Origin: Pseudoclavibacter sp. AY1H1
Lineage (GTDB): Bacteria; Actinomycetota; Actinomycetes; Actinomycetales; Microbacteriaceae
Length of the DNA: 64,000 nt
Assembly: GCF_002931055.1 (NCBI RefSeq)
Contig: NZ_PSXX01000011.1
Location: 1 to 64,000, forward strand
Direction: 5' to 3'
The notes under the pieces are model-generated. The model had not been told where the DNA came from. It did not search any database and was given only the letters and a program-made list of their open reading frames with translations. A program made the position numbers and the translations under genes. This document shows, piece by piece, positions 9,056-18,223 of the stretch. Positions within the stretch are counted from its first letter, which is position 1, and each line of letters begins with the position of its first letter.

Positions 9056-9202
9056 TCACCCCGGCACCTCGTGGGTGGACGCGGCCTGAGCTGGCGCCGC
9101 CACGGCGATGGCGATGATCGGAGTGGCCCATGCGACAGCGCCCAGTAGGCTGCGCCGTTCAGCGCCCCGCTCCGACTCTGCAGCTGATTCGTGTGTGGAC
9201 AT
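9056..9202 (-). CDS. 48-codon secretion-leader peptide gene, probably a truncated surface-protein gene
   Basis: The ATG at 9202 has AAGGGGG 7 nt upstream. It encodes a twin-Arg-containing leader (RRSLLGAVAWATPIIAIAVA), a signal-peptidase-like APAQAAS site and then only five more residues to a TGA. Leaders of this type in Microbacteriaceae normally introduce secreted proteins of 100-200 aa; here the mature part is missing. The strong ribosome site and intact leader make translation likely. It is either a decayed gene or a leader-only product. Confidence 0.55.
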   Translation of the reverse strand: MSTHESAAESERGAERRSLLGAVAWATPIIAIAVAAPAQAASTHEVPG

Positions 9203-9446
9203 CGTCGTTCCCCCTTGCTCTCGTGCGCGGGGCGTTTCCCTCGCACCAGGTCGGCCGGCGACTGACCCCCGTCGAGTTCCGACCTCCCGAATCCCCGACC
9301 CTACTCGGATTGGCTCGGTCCAGGTATGGGCAGAACTCCCCTGTGGATGCTTCGAGCCGGTGGCCCGTCCGAACGTCGCCGCCGGGCAGGTGCGGTCACG
9401 CAGGAATCAGGGGCAGGGCGCCTGCTCCGTCGATCGCGCAGGGCAA

Positions 9447-9458
9447 TAGCATTGGCCC
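9447..9458 (+). promoter_or_regulatory. Candidate leaderless promoter (-10 box) of the 9459 gene
   Basis: TAGCAT (9447-9452) is followed by 6 nt and then the ATG at 9459, with no Shine-Dalgarno. The same hexamer and spacing occur before the GTG at 32326. No convincing -35 is seen. Confidence 0.4.
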
Positions 9459-10148
9459 ATGAATGTCCCGGCGGAGCCGCCTCCAAGACGCTTCCTCGGC
9501 GCTGTCGAGCGGCGGCTTCCTGCCACGCTCGTCGAGCATCCGTTGCGCTGGAGCTGGGCGTGGTTCGTGGTCCTGGCGTCCGCGACGATCCTGGGCTGGG
9601 TCGCCGACTGGCCGATGCCCGTGTGGGCGGCGGTGGTCGTCGTGGGATCGCTGCCCTCGCTGACGGCGACGGTCGCTCTCCTCCTCCGCACTCCTCGCAG
9701 CCACCTCGACGAGCACGACTCGGTCTTCGGTCATTTCTTCGTCCGATTCGTGACGCTCGTGGTGGGGTTCGCGGCGTGGACGATCTCGGTGGTCATGAGC
9801 GCGAGCCTCTCGACGCTGCTGCAGCTCATGGCGGAGAACCGCGAGGACGAGATCACCTACTCGGGCATCCAGCTCTTCGCAGGCCTCATGCTCCCGGTCG
9901 TGCTGGCGATCTGGCTCGTCTTCCTGCTTCGCTGCGCCTGGTTCCTCGCCAAGCTCCGCGGATGGCGGGAGCACCCATCCCCTGAGCGCTCGCGTGTGCC
10001 AAGCACGTTCCTCGCCGAGTTCCCGAGGATGCGCCACGTGGTCGTCGGGTTTGCGCACCCCGGTGCGCTGCTCGCATCCGCTGGGCTCTCGTCGGCTGCA
10101 GTCCTCACGGAGGAGACGCTGCGCCTGACCTTCACGATGCTCTTCTAG
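9459..10148 (+). CDS. Uncharacterised integral membrane protein, four predicted helices
   Basis: A 229-aa protein that I do not recognise. Hydrophobic segments lie at about residues 32-52, 55-78, 92-122 and 138-165. A soluble C-terminal part of about 60 residues includes a moderately hydrophobic stretch. There is no catalytic motif. It stands alone, divergent from the short leader gene and convergent with the first glycosyltransferase, so context gives no role. Codon use is typical of the window and the frame has normal third-position GC bias, so it is a real gene. Confidence 0.65.
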   Translation: MNVPAEPPPRRFLGAVERRLPATLVEHPLRWSWAWFVVLASATILGWVADWPMPVWAAVVVVGSLPSLTATVALLLRTPRSHLDEHDSVFGHFFVRFVTLVVGFAAWTISVVMSASLSTLLQLMAENREDEITYSGIQLFAGLMLPVVLAIWLVFLLRCAWFLAKLRGWREHPSPERSRVPSTFLAEFPRMRHVVVGFAHPGALLASAGLSSAAVLTEETLRLTFTMLF

Positions 10149-10156
10149 ACCTCTCG

Positions 10157-10174
10157 GGCCGTGCGCGCGGCCCA
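10157..10174. terminator. Short GC-rich hairpin after the 9459 gene
   Basis: GGGCC and GGCCC arms enclose GTGCGCGC, 9 nt after the TAG of the membrane-protein gene. There is no T-run, so confidence is limited. The remaining gap to 10321 holds no supported gene. Confidence 0.35.
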
Positions 10175-10320
10175 GGCGACAAGGGCACCACCGAGGAGCA
10201 GGACAAGAGAGGCCCCTGAACCCAACCCGCCCAAGACGCGGTCGACGATCGGAGCGAGCCGCTCAGGGCCTCGCCGAGCCCTGGCCGGGCATCGTCCTGA
10301 CAGATAGCCAGTCAAAGCGA

Positions 10321-11445
10321 CTACGCCGCATTCCGCCCCGCTCCCGGGGAACGGCGACGGGCCCCCGGCGAGTTCTCCACCCGATCGCGCTCGAGCTGCT
10401 CGGCGATCGACTTCCACATCTGGTCGAAGGTGTACCGGTCCTCGACGGCAGCTCGCGCCCTGCGGCCCACCTCGAGCAGCTCGGCTGGCCGGGTGAGAAC
10501 CCTCTCTATCACCGCGGCAACCCCCTGCGGGTCATGGAGGGGCATACCGAAGTTGCTCACGCCCTCGTCGATGTACTCGCGCATCGCCTCCGTCTCGGTC
10601 ACGACGCAGGCTTTGCCAGACGACATGGCCTCGAGCAGCACGCTCTGGCCAGTGGGGTAGGCGAGGTCATGGGTCGGGGTGACGACGAGCTGGGCCGCGA
10701 GGAGATTCTGCCGGTGGGTCTGCCCGTCGGTGGGGCCGCTCGTCGTGACGTTCTTCGGCAGGTCCATCTGCTGGAATCGGTGGAGGTGCGAGACGAGGTG
10801 GAAGTCGACGTGTGGGAGGAGCCGTGCGGCCTCGACGAGGGTCTCGAAGTCGCGGCCAGCATCGAGGCCTCCGCTGAAGACCTGGAATCGCTGCTCGACC
10901 GAGGAGTCCGGCACGTACTTCGTGTGCTCGACCCCGAAGTTGATGGGAGCGACTTTCCCACCGGCGCCGATCTGAGCGAAGAGCTCGACTTGGTTCCGTG
11001 AGAAGACGAAGATGCGATCCACACCCGCCACCGTTCGCGCGATCTCCTCGCGCCGCGCAGCCGAGCCGGTCTTCAGCTCCTCCCCCCACCAGCAGGAGAC
11101 GGCGGCGAGTCTCGTCTTGGCATACGCGGTCAGACCCCGGCGCTTGAGCGCGGCCGGAAGCACAGACTTGTCTTCGAGGATCGCCAGGACAGCATCCGCC
11201 CGCCGCGCCGATGCCAGCCCCCGGATCGCGAGGTCGGCGGGGACACCCGTTCGGTGCTCGACGACGTCCTTGACCTTTCGGTGCACCCGAGAGCTCGGCA
11301 TGCGAACCGTGACCAGGTTGGCGTACTGGCCGAGCAGCTCCGCGCAGTAGGGCCCTCGCAGCTGATCGCCGGGCGAAGTCCCCGAACGGATCGAGGGCAG
11401 CCCGTCGTGGTCGAAGAGGCCCAGGATGGTGATGTTGTTGTTCAC
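10321..11445 (-). CDS. Glycosyltransferase, GT-B fold (GT4-like)
   Basis: A 374-aa protein. The C-terminal GT4 domain is clear: a beta-strand/loop at FQVFSGGLDAGRDFETLVEAA and the nucleotide-sugar EX7E-type region VVTPTHDLAYPTGQSVLLEAMSSGKACVVTET. The donor and acceptor are unknown. The GTG start at 11445 lacks a good ribosome site; TAGGCT lies 6 nt before it, so the message may be leaderless. It is the left boundary of the polysaccharide locus, divergent from the acyltransferase gene. The C-terminal tail is Arg/Gly-rich and probably disordered. Confidence 0.85.
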   Translation of the reverse strand: MNNNITILGLFDHDGLPSIRSGTSPGDQLRGPYCAELLGQYANLVTVRMPSSRVHRKVKDVVEHRTGVPADLAIRGLASARRADAVLAILEDKSVLPAALKRRGLTAYAKTRLAAVSCWWGEELKTGSAARREEIARTVAGVDRIFVFSRNQVELFAQIGAGGKVAPINFGVEHTKYVPDSSVEQRFQVFSGGLDAGRDFETLVEAARLLPHVDFHLVSHLHRFQQMDLPKNVTTSGPTDGQTHRQNLLAAQLVVTPTHDLAYPTGQSVLLEAMSSGKACVVTETEAMREYIDEGVSNFGMPLHDPQGVAAVIERVLTRPAELLEVGRRARAAVEDRYTFDQMWKSIAEQLERDRVENSPGARRRSPGAGRNAA

Positions 11446-11503
11446 AACCTCAGCCTAGAGACACCGCGGCCATTTTCTCCCATCTTGTATGCTCGGGCGC
11501 ATC

Positions 11504-11540
11504 TTGTTGCACACCAGGCGCTAGCCTGAGTGCGCAAACG
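11504..11540. promoter_or_regulatory. Imperfect inverted repeat in the divergent glycosyltransferase/acyltransferase promoter region
   Basis: TTGTTGC...CCAGGC and GCCTG...GCGCAA form imperfect arms around a GCTA centre, midway between the divergent genes at 11445 and 11584. It could be an operator for the left edge of the locus. A GCTAGC-TGAG string recurs near 39194 upstream of the initiating transferase gene, which may be chance. Confidence 0.3.
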
Positions 11541-11583
11541 CGTCCACCCCCCTGAAGGCGCGCGTACTTCTTGAGGGGGATCC

Positions 11584-12645
11584 ATTTCATCGACACGATT
11601 CAGAGAACTCGATGGGCTGCGCGGCCTTGCGGCTGCTGCGGTCGTCGTAGGTCACTTCACGACCACATTCTCCGTTCACTACCCGACGGCGCCGGCAAGC
11701 TCCTTCGAGCTGCATCACGGCCAGTTCGGAGTTCAGCTCTTCTTCCTCATCAGCGGGTTCGTCATCCTCATGACCGCTGATCGGGCCAAGCGCGCTTCCG
11801 ACTTCGCAATCTCACGGTTCGCCCGTCTCTACCCGGCCTACTGGATAGCCGTGGTCATCTCGGTCGTCGTGGGCGCGCTCGCGAACGTTCCGGGAACGCA
11901 GCTGACGCCGCTCCAGACGCTCCTCAACTTCACGATGATCCAGCGGCTGCTGCTCGTTCCTGACGTCAACGGCGCCTTCTGGACGCTGGCGGTGGAGATG
12001 CAGTTCTACATCATCGTCTTCCTCGTGCTCTTGCTCACCAAGTGCAGGCTGACGGACGTGCTCCTGCGATGGTTGGTGGCGGCCTGGCTCGTCATCGCGG
12101 TCGGTTCGGCCGTCGTGGCGGCAGTCCTTGCCCCCGGCATCGACATCACGGCCGCTCCAGTTCTTGTCCGCGCGATGGTCAACGTCACCCTCGCGGAGTA
12201 CGGGCCGCTGTTCTGCCTCGGAATGCTGCTCTTCATGGCCCGCAGGAACCAGCGGTTCGAGTGGCTGACGATCCCGGCCTTCCTCGCCGTCGTCGTGTCT
12301 GCCGCCCTGCTCCACTCGCCGAGCTACGCCGCGATCGTTGCCGGCATCAGCGTCTTCTTCGCTTTCGTCGCGCTGCGCACGTCGACTCCTCCGCTTCGGC
12401 TGAGTCCCCTGCTCTGGCTCGGAAAGATCAGCTACTCGCTCTACATCGTGCACGTCGTCGTCGGCTACGCGACGATCGATCTCCTCTGGCCGCTCATCGG
12501 ACGCGACCTCGCGGTGCTCGTGGCGATGCTCGTGGTCACCGTTCTGGCCTGGGGCCTGTACTCGCTCGCCGAAACCCGCATCACGCCAGCTTTGCGACGT
12601 TCATTGCTGCGCCGGGCTGACGGACGAGGAAGGACCGCGACGTGA
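11584..12645 (+). CDS. Acyltransferase family 3 (OafA/YrhL-like) membrane protein, ATT start
   Basis: Integral membrane O-acyltransferase expected to acylate sugars of the surface polysaccharide. About ten hydrophobic segments are visible. The family's N-terminal motif FRELDGLRGLAA with the catalytic His24 (VVVGH) is intact, as is FFLISGFVI and the following RFARLYPAYW. No ATG, GTG or TTG exists in frame between the upstream TGA (11572) and this conserved motif. The only site with a ribosome-binding sequence (TTGAGGGGG, 11571-11579) leads to ATT at 11584. The first ATG, at 11770, would delete the catalytic His. Unless there is a sequence error, ATT is used, giving 353 aa. Confidence 0.8.
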   Translation: MSSTRFRELDGLRGLAAAAVVVGHFTTTFSVHYPTAPASSFELHHGQFGVQLFFLISGFVILMTADRAKRASDFAISRFARLYPAYWIAVVISVVVGALANVPGTQLTPLQTLLNFTMIQRLLLVPDVNGAFWTLAVEMQFYIIVFLVLLLTKCRLTDVLLRWLVAAWLVIAVGSAVVAAVLAPGIDITAAPVLVRAMVNVTLAEYGPLFCLGMLLFMARRNQRFEWLTIPAFLAVVVSAALLHSPSYAAIVAGISVFFAFVALRTSTPPLRLSPLLWLGKISYSLYIVHVVVGYATIDLLWPLIGRDLAVLVAMLVVTVLAWGLYSLAETRITPALRRSLLRRADGRGRTAT

Positions 12646-12821
12646 GCCATGTGAACACGTTGGCCATGGCCGTTGGCGCCAGTCTCGGGCCGACCTGCTC
12701 CTTGGCGCGTTCTCGCCGGCGCCTCAAGCTGCACGAAGGCCGGCCTCCGCGACGATCTGCCGAACGCCGCGGCGCTCCTCTCCCGAGTCGGGGCCCGGAT
12801 GTAAACCGCGACTTCTGGAAA

Positions 12822-12849
12822 TTGCACGTGATTTCGCGGGTGATATCCT
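12822..12849 (+). promoter_or_regulatory. Candidate promoter of the ABC exporter / glycosyltransferase operon
   Basis: TTGCAC and TATCCT are separated by 16 nt and lie about 55 nt before the exporter start. The rest of the 258-bp gap (12646-12903) shows no gene. Confidence 0.4.
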
Positions 12850-12903
12850 CCGTTCGGGGCCAGCTGATGCTGTCGGCTCTTCACACACCGAAGTCCACTT
12901 GAG

Positions 12904-14733
12904 GTGACTACGATCTTGCTATCTAAACTGCAGCTCATCTTCTCCAAGGGGGCTCGCCGGAAGTTGATCATCGGGCTGATCGGCTCGGTGATCGTCGCAC
13001 TCGCTGAGACTGGGTCGGTGCTCCTCGTCGGTCCGCTCTTGGCCATCCTCGCCGGCGGCTCCACGACAGAGGGCATGCTGGGCACCGTCGCGACGCTCTT
13101 CGGGAACCCCACGCCGGAGGTACTGATCATGTACCTGCTCGGAGGGGTGGTCGTCGGCTTCGTGCTGAAGGACATCTTCTCGATCGCGTTCCGCTGGTGG
13201 ATTCTGGGCTTCATCAACCGCGAACAGGCCCGAACGGCCACTCGAATCCTCAACTACTACCTGCATGCGCCGTACAGCCTCCATCTCGGTCGAGGCACGG
13301 CTGATCTCCTGAGGACCATGGGCACCTCCGTCGGTCAGCTCTATTCGCTCGGCGTGATCGCGGCGCTGAACGCCATTACCGACAGCATCACGATCGTGGC
13401 GCTTCTTGTGTCGATGCTCATCGTCATGCCCCTGCCCACGCTGATGGCCTTCGTCTACTTCGGCATTGCCATGTTCGTCTTCGCCCGAGTCATCCGTCCG
13501 CGTGCGGAAGCGGCTGGCCGGATGAAGATGGATGCAGCAACACATGGCTATCGCGCGGCCCTGCACGCCCTTGGCGGCGTCAAGGAGATCAAGATCCGCA
13601 GCGCTCAGCCGCACTTCGTCAACGTCTACGAGAAGGTCGAGCTCCAGCACGCGCAGGCTCTCCGCCTCGTCGGCTTCCTCGCGGAGGTTCCGAAGTACTT
13701 GCTGGAGGCGCTGTTCATCCTGGGCCTGGGCGGGCTCATCATGTTCCTGCTGAACACGGGTGGAGGCATTGCAGCGGTGACCTCGATCGGTCTCGTCGGA
13801 GCCGCTGGCTTCAGGCTCCTCCCGTCGCTCTCTCGTCTCCTCGCCTCGATCTCGAACCTGCGCGTCGGAGCCCCCGCGCTCGACGAGGTCTGCACCGAAC
13901 TCGAACGCGCAACAGAGTACGAGACGAGCGCGAACCTCGCGGCCGCCAACGACGGCACGCTCGATTTCTCTCACACTCTCGAGGCGAAGAATCTCGGCTT
14001 CCGCTACGAAGACGCCTCGGAGAATGTCCTGAGCGACATTAACCTGACCATCCCAGCAGGTTCGACGCTCGCGCTCGTCGGATCAAGCGGTGCAGGCAAG
14101 AGCACACTCGTCGACATCATCCTCGGGCTCCATCGCCCCACCGCAGGCACGCTCACCGTTGACGGGCAGGACCTGCGCGACGACCTCGTCAAGGCCTGGC
14201 AGCACCACGTCGCGATGGTTCCGCAGGAGGTCTTCCTCCTCGACACCAGCCTGCGGGAGAACATCGCGTTCGACGCCACGGCCGATGAGATCGATGAGGA
14301 GCTCCTCGCCGAGGTCGTGCAACGAGCACAGCTGCAGGACCTTGTCGATTCTCTGGAGGGAGGCCTCGACTCCTCTGTCGGCGACCGAGGCTCACGGCTT
14401 TCCGGCGGTCAGAGGCAGCGCGTGGGCATAGCTCGTGCCCTCTACCGGCGCCCTTCGCTTCTCGTGCTGGATGAAGCGACTTCAGCTCTCGACAATGAGA
14501 CAGAACACAAGATCATCGAGACCATCGACGGGCTCAAGGGCGAGGTGACCGTCGTCATCGTCGCTCACCGGTTGTCCACGGTCCGCGAAGCAGACGCGCT
14601 CGCCTACATGAAGAACGGGCAGGTCGCCGGATACGGCACCTTCGAAGAAGTGCGCTCCAGCAACGCTGATTTCGCTCGTCAAGTCGAGTTGGGCCTGCTG
14701 AAGGTCACCGACAGCGATCCCGTGACTCCGTGA
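12904..14733 (+). CDS. ABC exporter, fused membrane/ATPase (MsbA/PglK-like flippase)
   Basis: Half-transporter of about 609 aa, expected to act as a homodimer. Six transmembrane helices occupy residues 1-320. The ATPase follows with Walker A GSSGAGKST (393-401), signature LSGGQRQR, Walker B LLVLDEATSALD and the H-loop AHRLS. PglK and MsbA relatives flip lipid-linked glycans. As the first gene of an operon with three glycosyltransferases, it is the best flippase candidate in a locus that has no Wzx. The GTG at 12904 has GAGG directly against it. A TTG at 12916, 9 nt after GAGGTG, is an equally good start. The stop overlaps the next start by 4 nt. Confidence 0.9.
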   Translation: MTTILLSKLQLIFSKGARRKLIIGLIGSVIVALAETGSVLLVGPLLAILAGGSTTEGMLGTVATLFGNPTPEVLIMYLLGGVVVGFVLKDIFSIAFRWWILGFINREQARTATRILNYYLHAPYSLHLGRGTADLLRTMGTSVGQLYSLGVIAALNAITDSITIVALLVSMLIVMPLPTLMAFVYFGIAMFVFARVIRPRAEAAGRMKMDAATHGYRAALHALGGVKEIKIRSAQPHFVNVYEKVELQHAQALRLVGFLAEVPKYLLEALFILGLGGLIMFLLNTGGGIAAVTSIGLVGAAGFRLLPSLSRLLASISNLRVGAPALDEVCTELERATEYETSANLAAANDGTLDFSHTLEAKNLGFRYEDASENVLSDINLTIPAGSTLALVGSSGAGKSTLVDIILGLHRPTAGTLTVDGQDLRDDLVKAWQHHVAMVPQEVFLLDTSLRENIAFDATADEIDEELLAEVVQRAQLQDLVDSLEGGLDSSVGDRGSRLSGGQRQRVGIARALYRRPSLLVLDEATSALDNETEHKIIETIDGLKGEVTVVIVAHRLSTVREADALAYMKNGQVAGYGTFEEVRSSNADFARQVELGLLKVTDSDPVTP

Positions 14734-16910
14734 CGCGGCCTCAACCTCTTGAGACGCGCGTCGTCATGCTCGGCGGCGCGGTCCCGTACCCCGGTGTTCG
14801 CCACGCGGGCGGCCTGTACGTCCACCACCTGACGCGGTCGTTGTCGGAACACGGTGTGGTCGAGGTGATCGCTCCGGACCACACCGCGAACCAGAAGGCG
14901 CTCGAGCATGTGGACACGCGCGTCGCAGCGCACCTGGTCGGCCGATGGGCGTCCCCCAGCTCACGACAGCGGCTGCTGCAACGCGGCGTCGGGATCGTCG
15001 AGAGGGGCTGGAGGCGCGTCGATCCTGCAGCACCCCCACTCGGCATCCTCGTGAGCCTCTACTTCGATCCGCGGGTGCGCGAGTCCGTCGCGAGCGCCGA
15101 CCTCGTCGACCTGCAGTGGTTCGAGTTCATTCGCCTCGCCCCGCACATCCGACGTCTCAATCCGAGCGCACGGATCGTGGGCACCTTCCACGATGTGCTC
15201 TCGCAGCTCTACGCGCGTCGCGCTGACGACGGAGGCCTCGGGCGGTGGCGGCGCGCTGAGACCGTGGCCATCGCCGCGGAACGTCGCTCCCTCCGGCACC
15301 TCGACAGCGTCCTGACTCTGAACGAGAAGGATGCGGAGCTGCTGAGGCGACGCGGAGCGACCGAGGTCGAGGTCATCGACCCGCCTCTCTCCCCAGTTGC
15401 ACTGCCGAATCGTGACGTGGACAGCGCCTCCCCGGAGGTCGTGTTCGTCGGATACTTCGCGCGGCAGGTGAACGTCGATGCGGCGACCTGGTTCATCGAT
15501 CAGGTCTGGCCGGAGGTCATCGCCGCGGTTCCCCACGCCCGGCTCACGCTGGTCGGCCTCGACCCGGATGGGGCTCTGGCTCCTCTCGTCTCGCGGGCGG
15601 TCCAGGTGACCGCGGCGGGATTCGTCGACGAGCTGTCGCCGGTCTACGCGCGAGCCGCTGCTGTGGTCGTTCCGCTCCTCTCAGGCTCGGGTGTGAAGTT
15701 CAAGACCATCCAGGCGATGACGCACGGCGTGCCGACGATCTCGACCTCCGTGGGCGCCGAGGGGATTGCGCACAGCGACGAGCTGGAGGCGGTGACGGAC
15801 AACCCCGCAGCGTTTGCGGGGGCCGTCGTCGGGGTCCTGCGCGACCAGCGAGGCGCCGACCTCCGAGCCGACGACCTCGCCGGGAGACTCTCGGCGACCT
15901 ACGGCGAAGAACGGTTCAGGGAGACAGTGAAGAGAATCTACGGCCAAGACGAGCCACAGGCAGCCATCGACAGGGACTCCGTGACGGTGGTCATTCCCTA
16001 CTACGGGGAGCCGACGGACACGCTCAACCTCATCGAGCAGCTGCGCGGGCAGGACGGTCTCGCCGAGATCATCGTCGCCGATGACGCGTCTCCCGTCCCC
16101 TTCCCCCAGCAGCCGGGGGTACGACTCGTGCGCCGCGAGGCCAACGGCGGGTTCGGCGCCGCAGTGAACACCGGCTCAGAACTGGTGGAGACCGACCTGA
16201 TGCTGGTCCTGAACAGCGATCTGGAGGTGGGCGCAACGTTCATCCGCGACCTGCTCTATGCCGCTGGACCACTTCCTACCGCGGTCGTCAGCCCTCAGGT
16301 GGTGAAGTCGAACGGTGAGCCGGAGTGGACCGCTCGCCAATTCCCACGCATCAGACACCACGTGGTCGAGTGGCTCTCCCCGCTCGCGCGCTGGCGCCAC
16401 CTTCCTGCACTGCAGCGTGCCGTTGGGCACGTGACTGCGCTCACACCAGGGGGCAGCGACCGAGTCGACTGGGTCATCGGTGCCGCGATGCTCCTTCCCG
16501 TCAGGGATTTCAGGAGTGTCGGAGGTTTCGACGAGCGGTACTTCATGACGTCCGAGGAAGTCGATCTGCAGAGGCGTCTCCTCGCACGGGGCGTTCCCTC
16601 CTACGTGGCGAATACCGTCACCGTCACGCACGTCGGTGGCGGATCGTCGGACACTTCTCTGCGGCGGCAGTGGCTTCTGACTGCTCGGCAGCGCTACGTG
16701 AACAAGTGGGGCGGTTCGGTCGCCTTCACGACATCCCTGGCGCTGGCGAGCCTCGTCAACTTCGCGGTGAACGCCCCCCGGCAGCTGACCGGACGTGACC
16801 TCGACGCGCGCGCGACGCTGCGATACGAACTCGGCCTCCTCCGGGCAGCGAGGCAGCAGGCGAGCCAACCGTCGCACCCGTCGACCCGTATCCGAGCGGA
16901 GCACGCATGA
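14730..16910 (+). CDS. Bifunctional glycosyltransferase: GT4 domain fused to GT2 domain
   Basis: A 726-aa protein. Residues 1-400 form a GT4-type GT-B domain (GGAVPYPGVRHAGGLYVHHL near the start, VVPLLSGSGVKFKTIQAM as donor-site region). Residues 410-720 form a GT2/GT-A domain opening with VTVVIPYYGEP, with the DDAS motif, the NGGFGAAVNTG stretch and LNSDLE (DXD-like). A rhamnosyltransferase-like ending follows. It probably adds two consecutive sugars. It is translationally coupled to the exporter by a GTGA overlap and to the next gene by ATGA. Confidence 0.9.
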   Translation: MTRPQPLETRVVMLGGAVPYPGVRHAGGLYVHHLTRSLSEHGVVEVIAPDHTANQKALEHVDTRVAAHLVGRWASPSSRQRLLQRGVGIVERGWRRVDPAAPPLGILVSLYFDPRVRESVASADLVDLQWFEFIRLAPHIRRLNPSARIVGTFHDVLSQLYARRADDGGLGRWRRAETVAIAAERRSLRHLDSVLTLNEKDAELLRRRGATEVEVIDPPLSPVALPNRDVDSASPEVVFVGYFARQVNVDAATWFIDQVWPEVIAAVPHARLTLVGLDPDGALAPLVSRAVQVTAAGFVDELSPVYARAAAVVVPLLSGSGVKFKTIQAMTHGVPTISTSVGAEGIAHSDELEAVTDNPAAFAGAVVGVLRDQRGADLRADDLAGRLSATYGEERFRETVKRIYGQDEPQAAIDRDSVTVVIPYYGEPTDTLNLIEQLRGQDGLAEIIVADDASPVPFPQQPGVRLVRREANGGFGAAVNTGSELVETDLMLVLNSDLEVGATFIRDLLYAAGPLPTAVVSPQVVKSNGEPEWTARQFPRIRHHVVEWLSPLARWRHLPALQRAVGHVTALTPGGSDRVDWVIGAAMLLPVRDFRSVGGFDERYFMTSEEVDLQRRLLARGVPSYVANTVTVTHVGGGSSDTSLRRQWLLTARQRYVNKWGGSVAFTTSLALASLVNFAVNAPRQLTGRDLDARATLRYELGLLRAARQQASQPSHPSTRIRAEHA

Positions 16911-18223
16911 CCGCCAAGACTCCACGCACGGTGGCCCTTCTGGGGACCAGGAAGGCCGCGCACCTCGCGAAGGGTGCGCTCGGCAAGGTCCACGGCGCAC
17001 TCGCGGACGTGGAGGCCCACCTCAGCAGGCGTATAGATGCGGGTGCGGGAGCCTCCGTCACGCCGGACGAATTGCTGGCGAGTCGCTTCGCCGCCTTCCG
17101 CCCACTCCACGCAGCCCCGCCAGCGCCCGGTCAGCGCCCGTCGGTCACGGTGTTCGGCTTCTTCAACAGCAGCGGCTTCTTCGGCGGCATCGCGACCCTG
17201 CTCAATTTCAGTGCGACCGTCGCCAACCACCTCGACTACGACCTGCGCTTGGTGCACACCACCTCGTTCGACGGTGACCCGGACGTCGCCGGCTTCCTCA
17301 GGAACCAGGGCATCGATGTCGACCCCTCGCGCATCCACTTCGTGAACGCAGCTCACCGCCGGGCCGCCGGTGCCTCGCTCCCCCTGCACCCCGACGATCT
17401 GCTGGTGGTCAGCGCCTGGTGGGACGCATTCGCGGTGGATCGACTGGCACACGACCGCCCGTATGTGTACCTCATCCAGGACTACGAGCCGATCTTCTAC
17501 AACAACGGCGACCAGCAGCTCTGGGCTTCGTCGACGTACGAGTCAGTGAAGTTCGTGCCCGTCCTCAACAGCTCGATCCTGCACGACTACTTCCGGACGA
17601 CTCCGCACCATCGCGTCGCGGCCGAGGCGCTTGTCTTCGAGCCAGCGGTGCGAGTCCCCAAGCGAGAGTCGACGCTCGTCGAGCGACCTGGCAAGAAGCG
17701 CCTCTTCTTCTATGCCAGGCCAGAGACTGATCGGAACCTCTTCTACACCGGCCTGCTCGCCATCGACCAGGCATTCGAGGAAAGCGCCGAGCTTCGTGAC
17801 AACTGGGATGTCTGGCTCGGCGGAACCCACACGATCCCCCCGCTGCGGCTCAAGAGCGGACTCGAGTTGCAGCGGCTGGGGAAGATGTCGTTCGAGGACT
17901 ACCAGCAGTTCACGCTGACCGCAGACCTCGCCATCTCCCCGATGCTGGCACCCCACCCGAACTACCCGACCCTCGAGTTCTCCCGCCTCGGGACGCCAGT
18001 CATCACAACCTCCTGGGAGACGAAGATCGACCTCGACCGCTACTCCGAGATGATCACGCTCGTCGAACCGACCGTGGCCGCGATGTCGCAGGCGATCATC
18101 GAGCGCGCGACGCGCGAGACAGCGCAGGAGGGCGCGGTTCCGAAGACCGAGGAGTCCTGGACACAGGCACTCGCTGAAACTGCCGCGACCGTGACCGCTC
18201 TGCACAGAGGCGCTCTCGGATGA
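16907..18223 (+). CDS. Glycosyltransferase, WsaF-type rhamnosyltransferase-like
   Basis: A 438-aa protein. The segment LIQDYEPIFYNNGDQQ and the later FFYARPETDRNLFY and APHPNYPTLEFSRLGTPV match the WsaF-like GT4 family, whose founder is a beta-1,2-rhamnosyltransferase of S-layer glycan assembly in Geobacillus. The rhamnose assignment is by family only; no dTDP-rhamnose genes are present in the window. The ATG overlaps the preceding stop by 4 nt. Confidence 0.82.
   Translation: MTAKTPRTVALLGTRKAAHLAKGALGKVHGALADVEAHLSRRIDAGAGASVTPDELLASRFAAFRPLHAAPPAPGQRPSVTVFGFFNSSGFFGGIATLLNFSATVANHLDYDLRLVHTTSFDGDPDVAGFLRNQGIDVDPSRIHFVNAAHRRAAGASLPLHPDDLLVVSAWWDAFAVDRLAHDRPYVYLIQDYEPIFYNNGDQQLWASSTYESVKFVPVLNSSILHDYFRTTPHHRVAAEALVFEPAVRVPKRESTLVERPGKKRLFFYARPETDRNLFYTGLLAIDQAFEESAELRDNWDVWLGGTHTIPPLRLKSGLELQRLGKMSFEDYQQFTLTADLAISPMLAPHPNYPTLEFSRLGTPVITTSWETKIDLDRYSEMITLVEPTVAAMSQAIIERATRETAQEGAVPKTEESWTQALAETAATVTALHRGALG

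Noticed and set aside
10145-10417. 90-codon minus-strand frame with a hydrophobic end (LGSGASLVLLLGGALVAW)
   Set aside because: Half overlaps the glycosyltransferase C-terminus and has no ribosome site; the hydrophobic stretch alone is weak evidence.
12642-12902. 86-codon frame between the acyltransferase and ABC genes
   Set aside because: Arg-rich, no ribosome site and it overlaps a candidate promoter.
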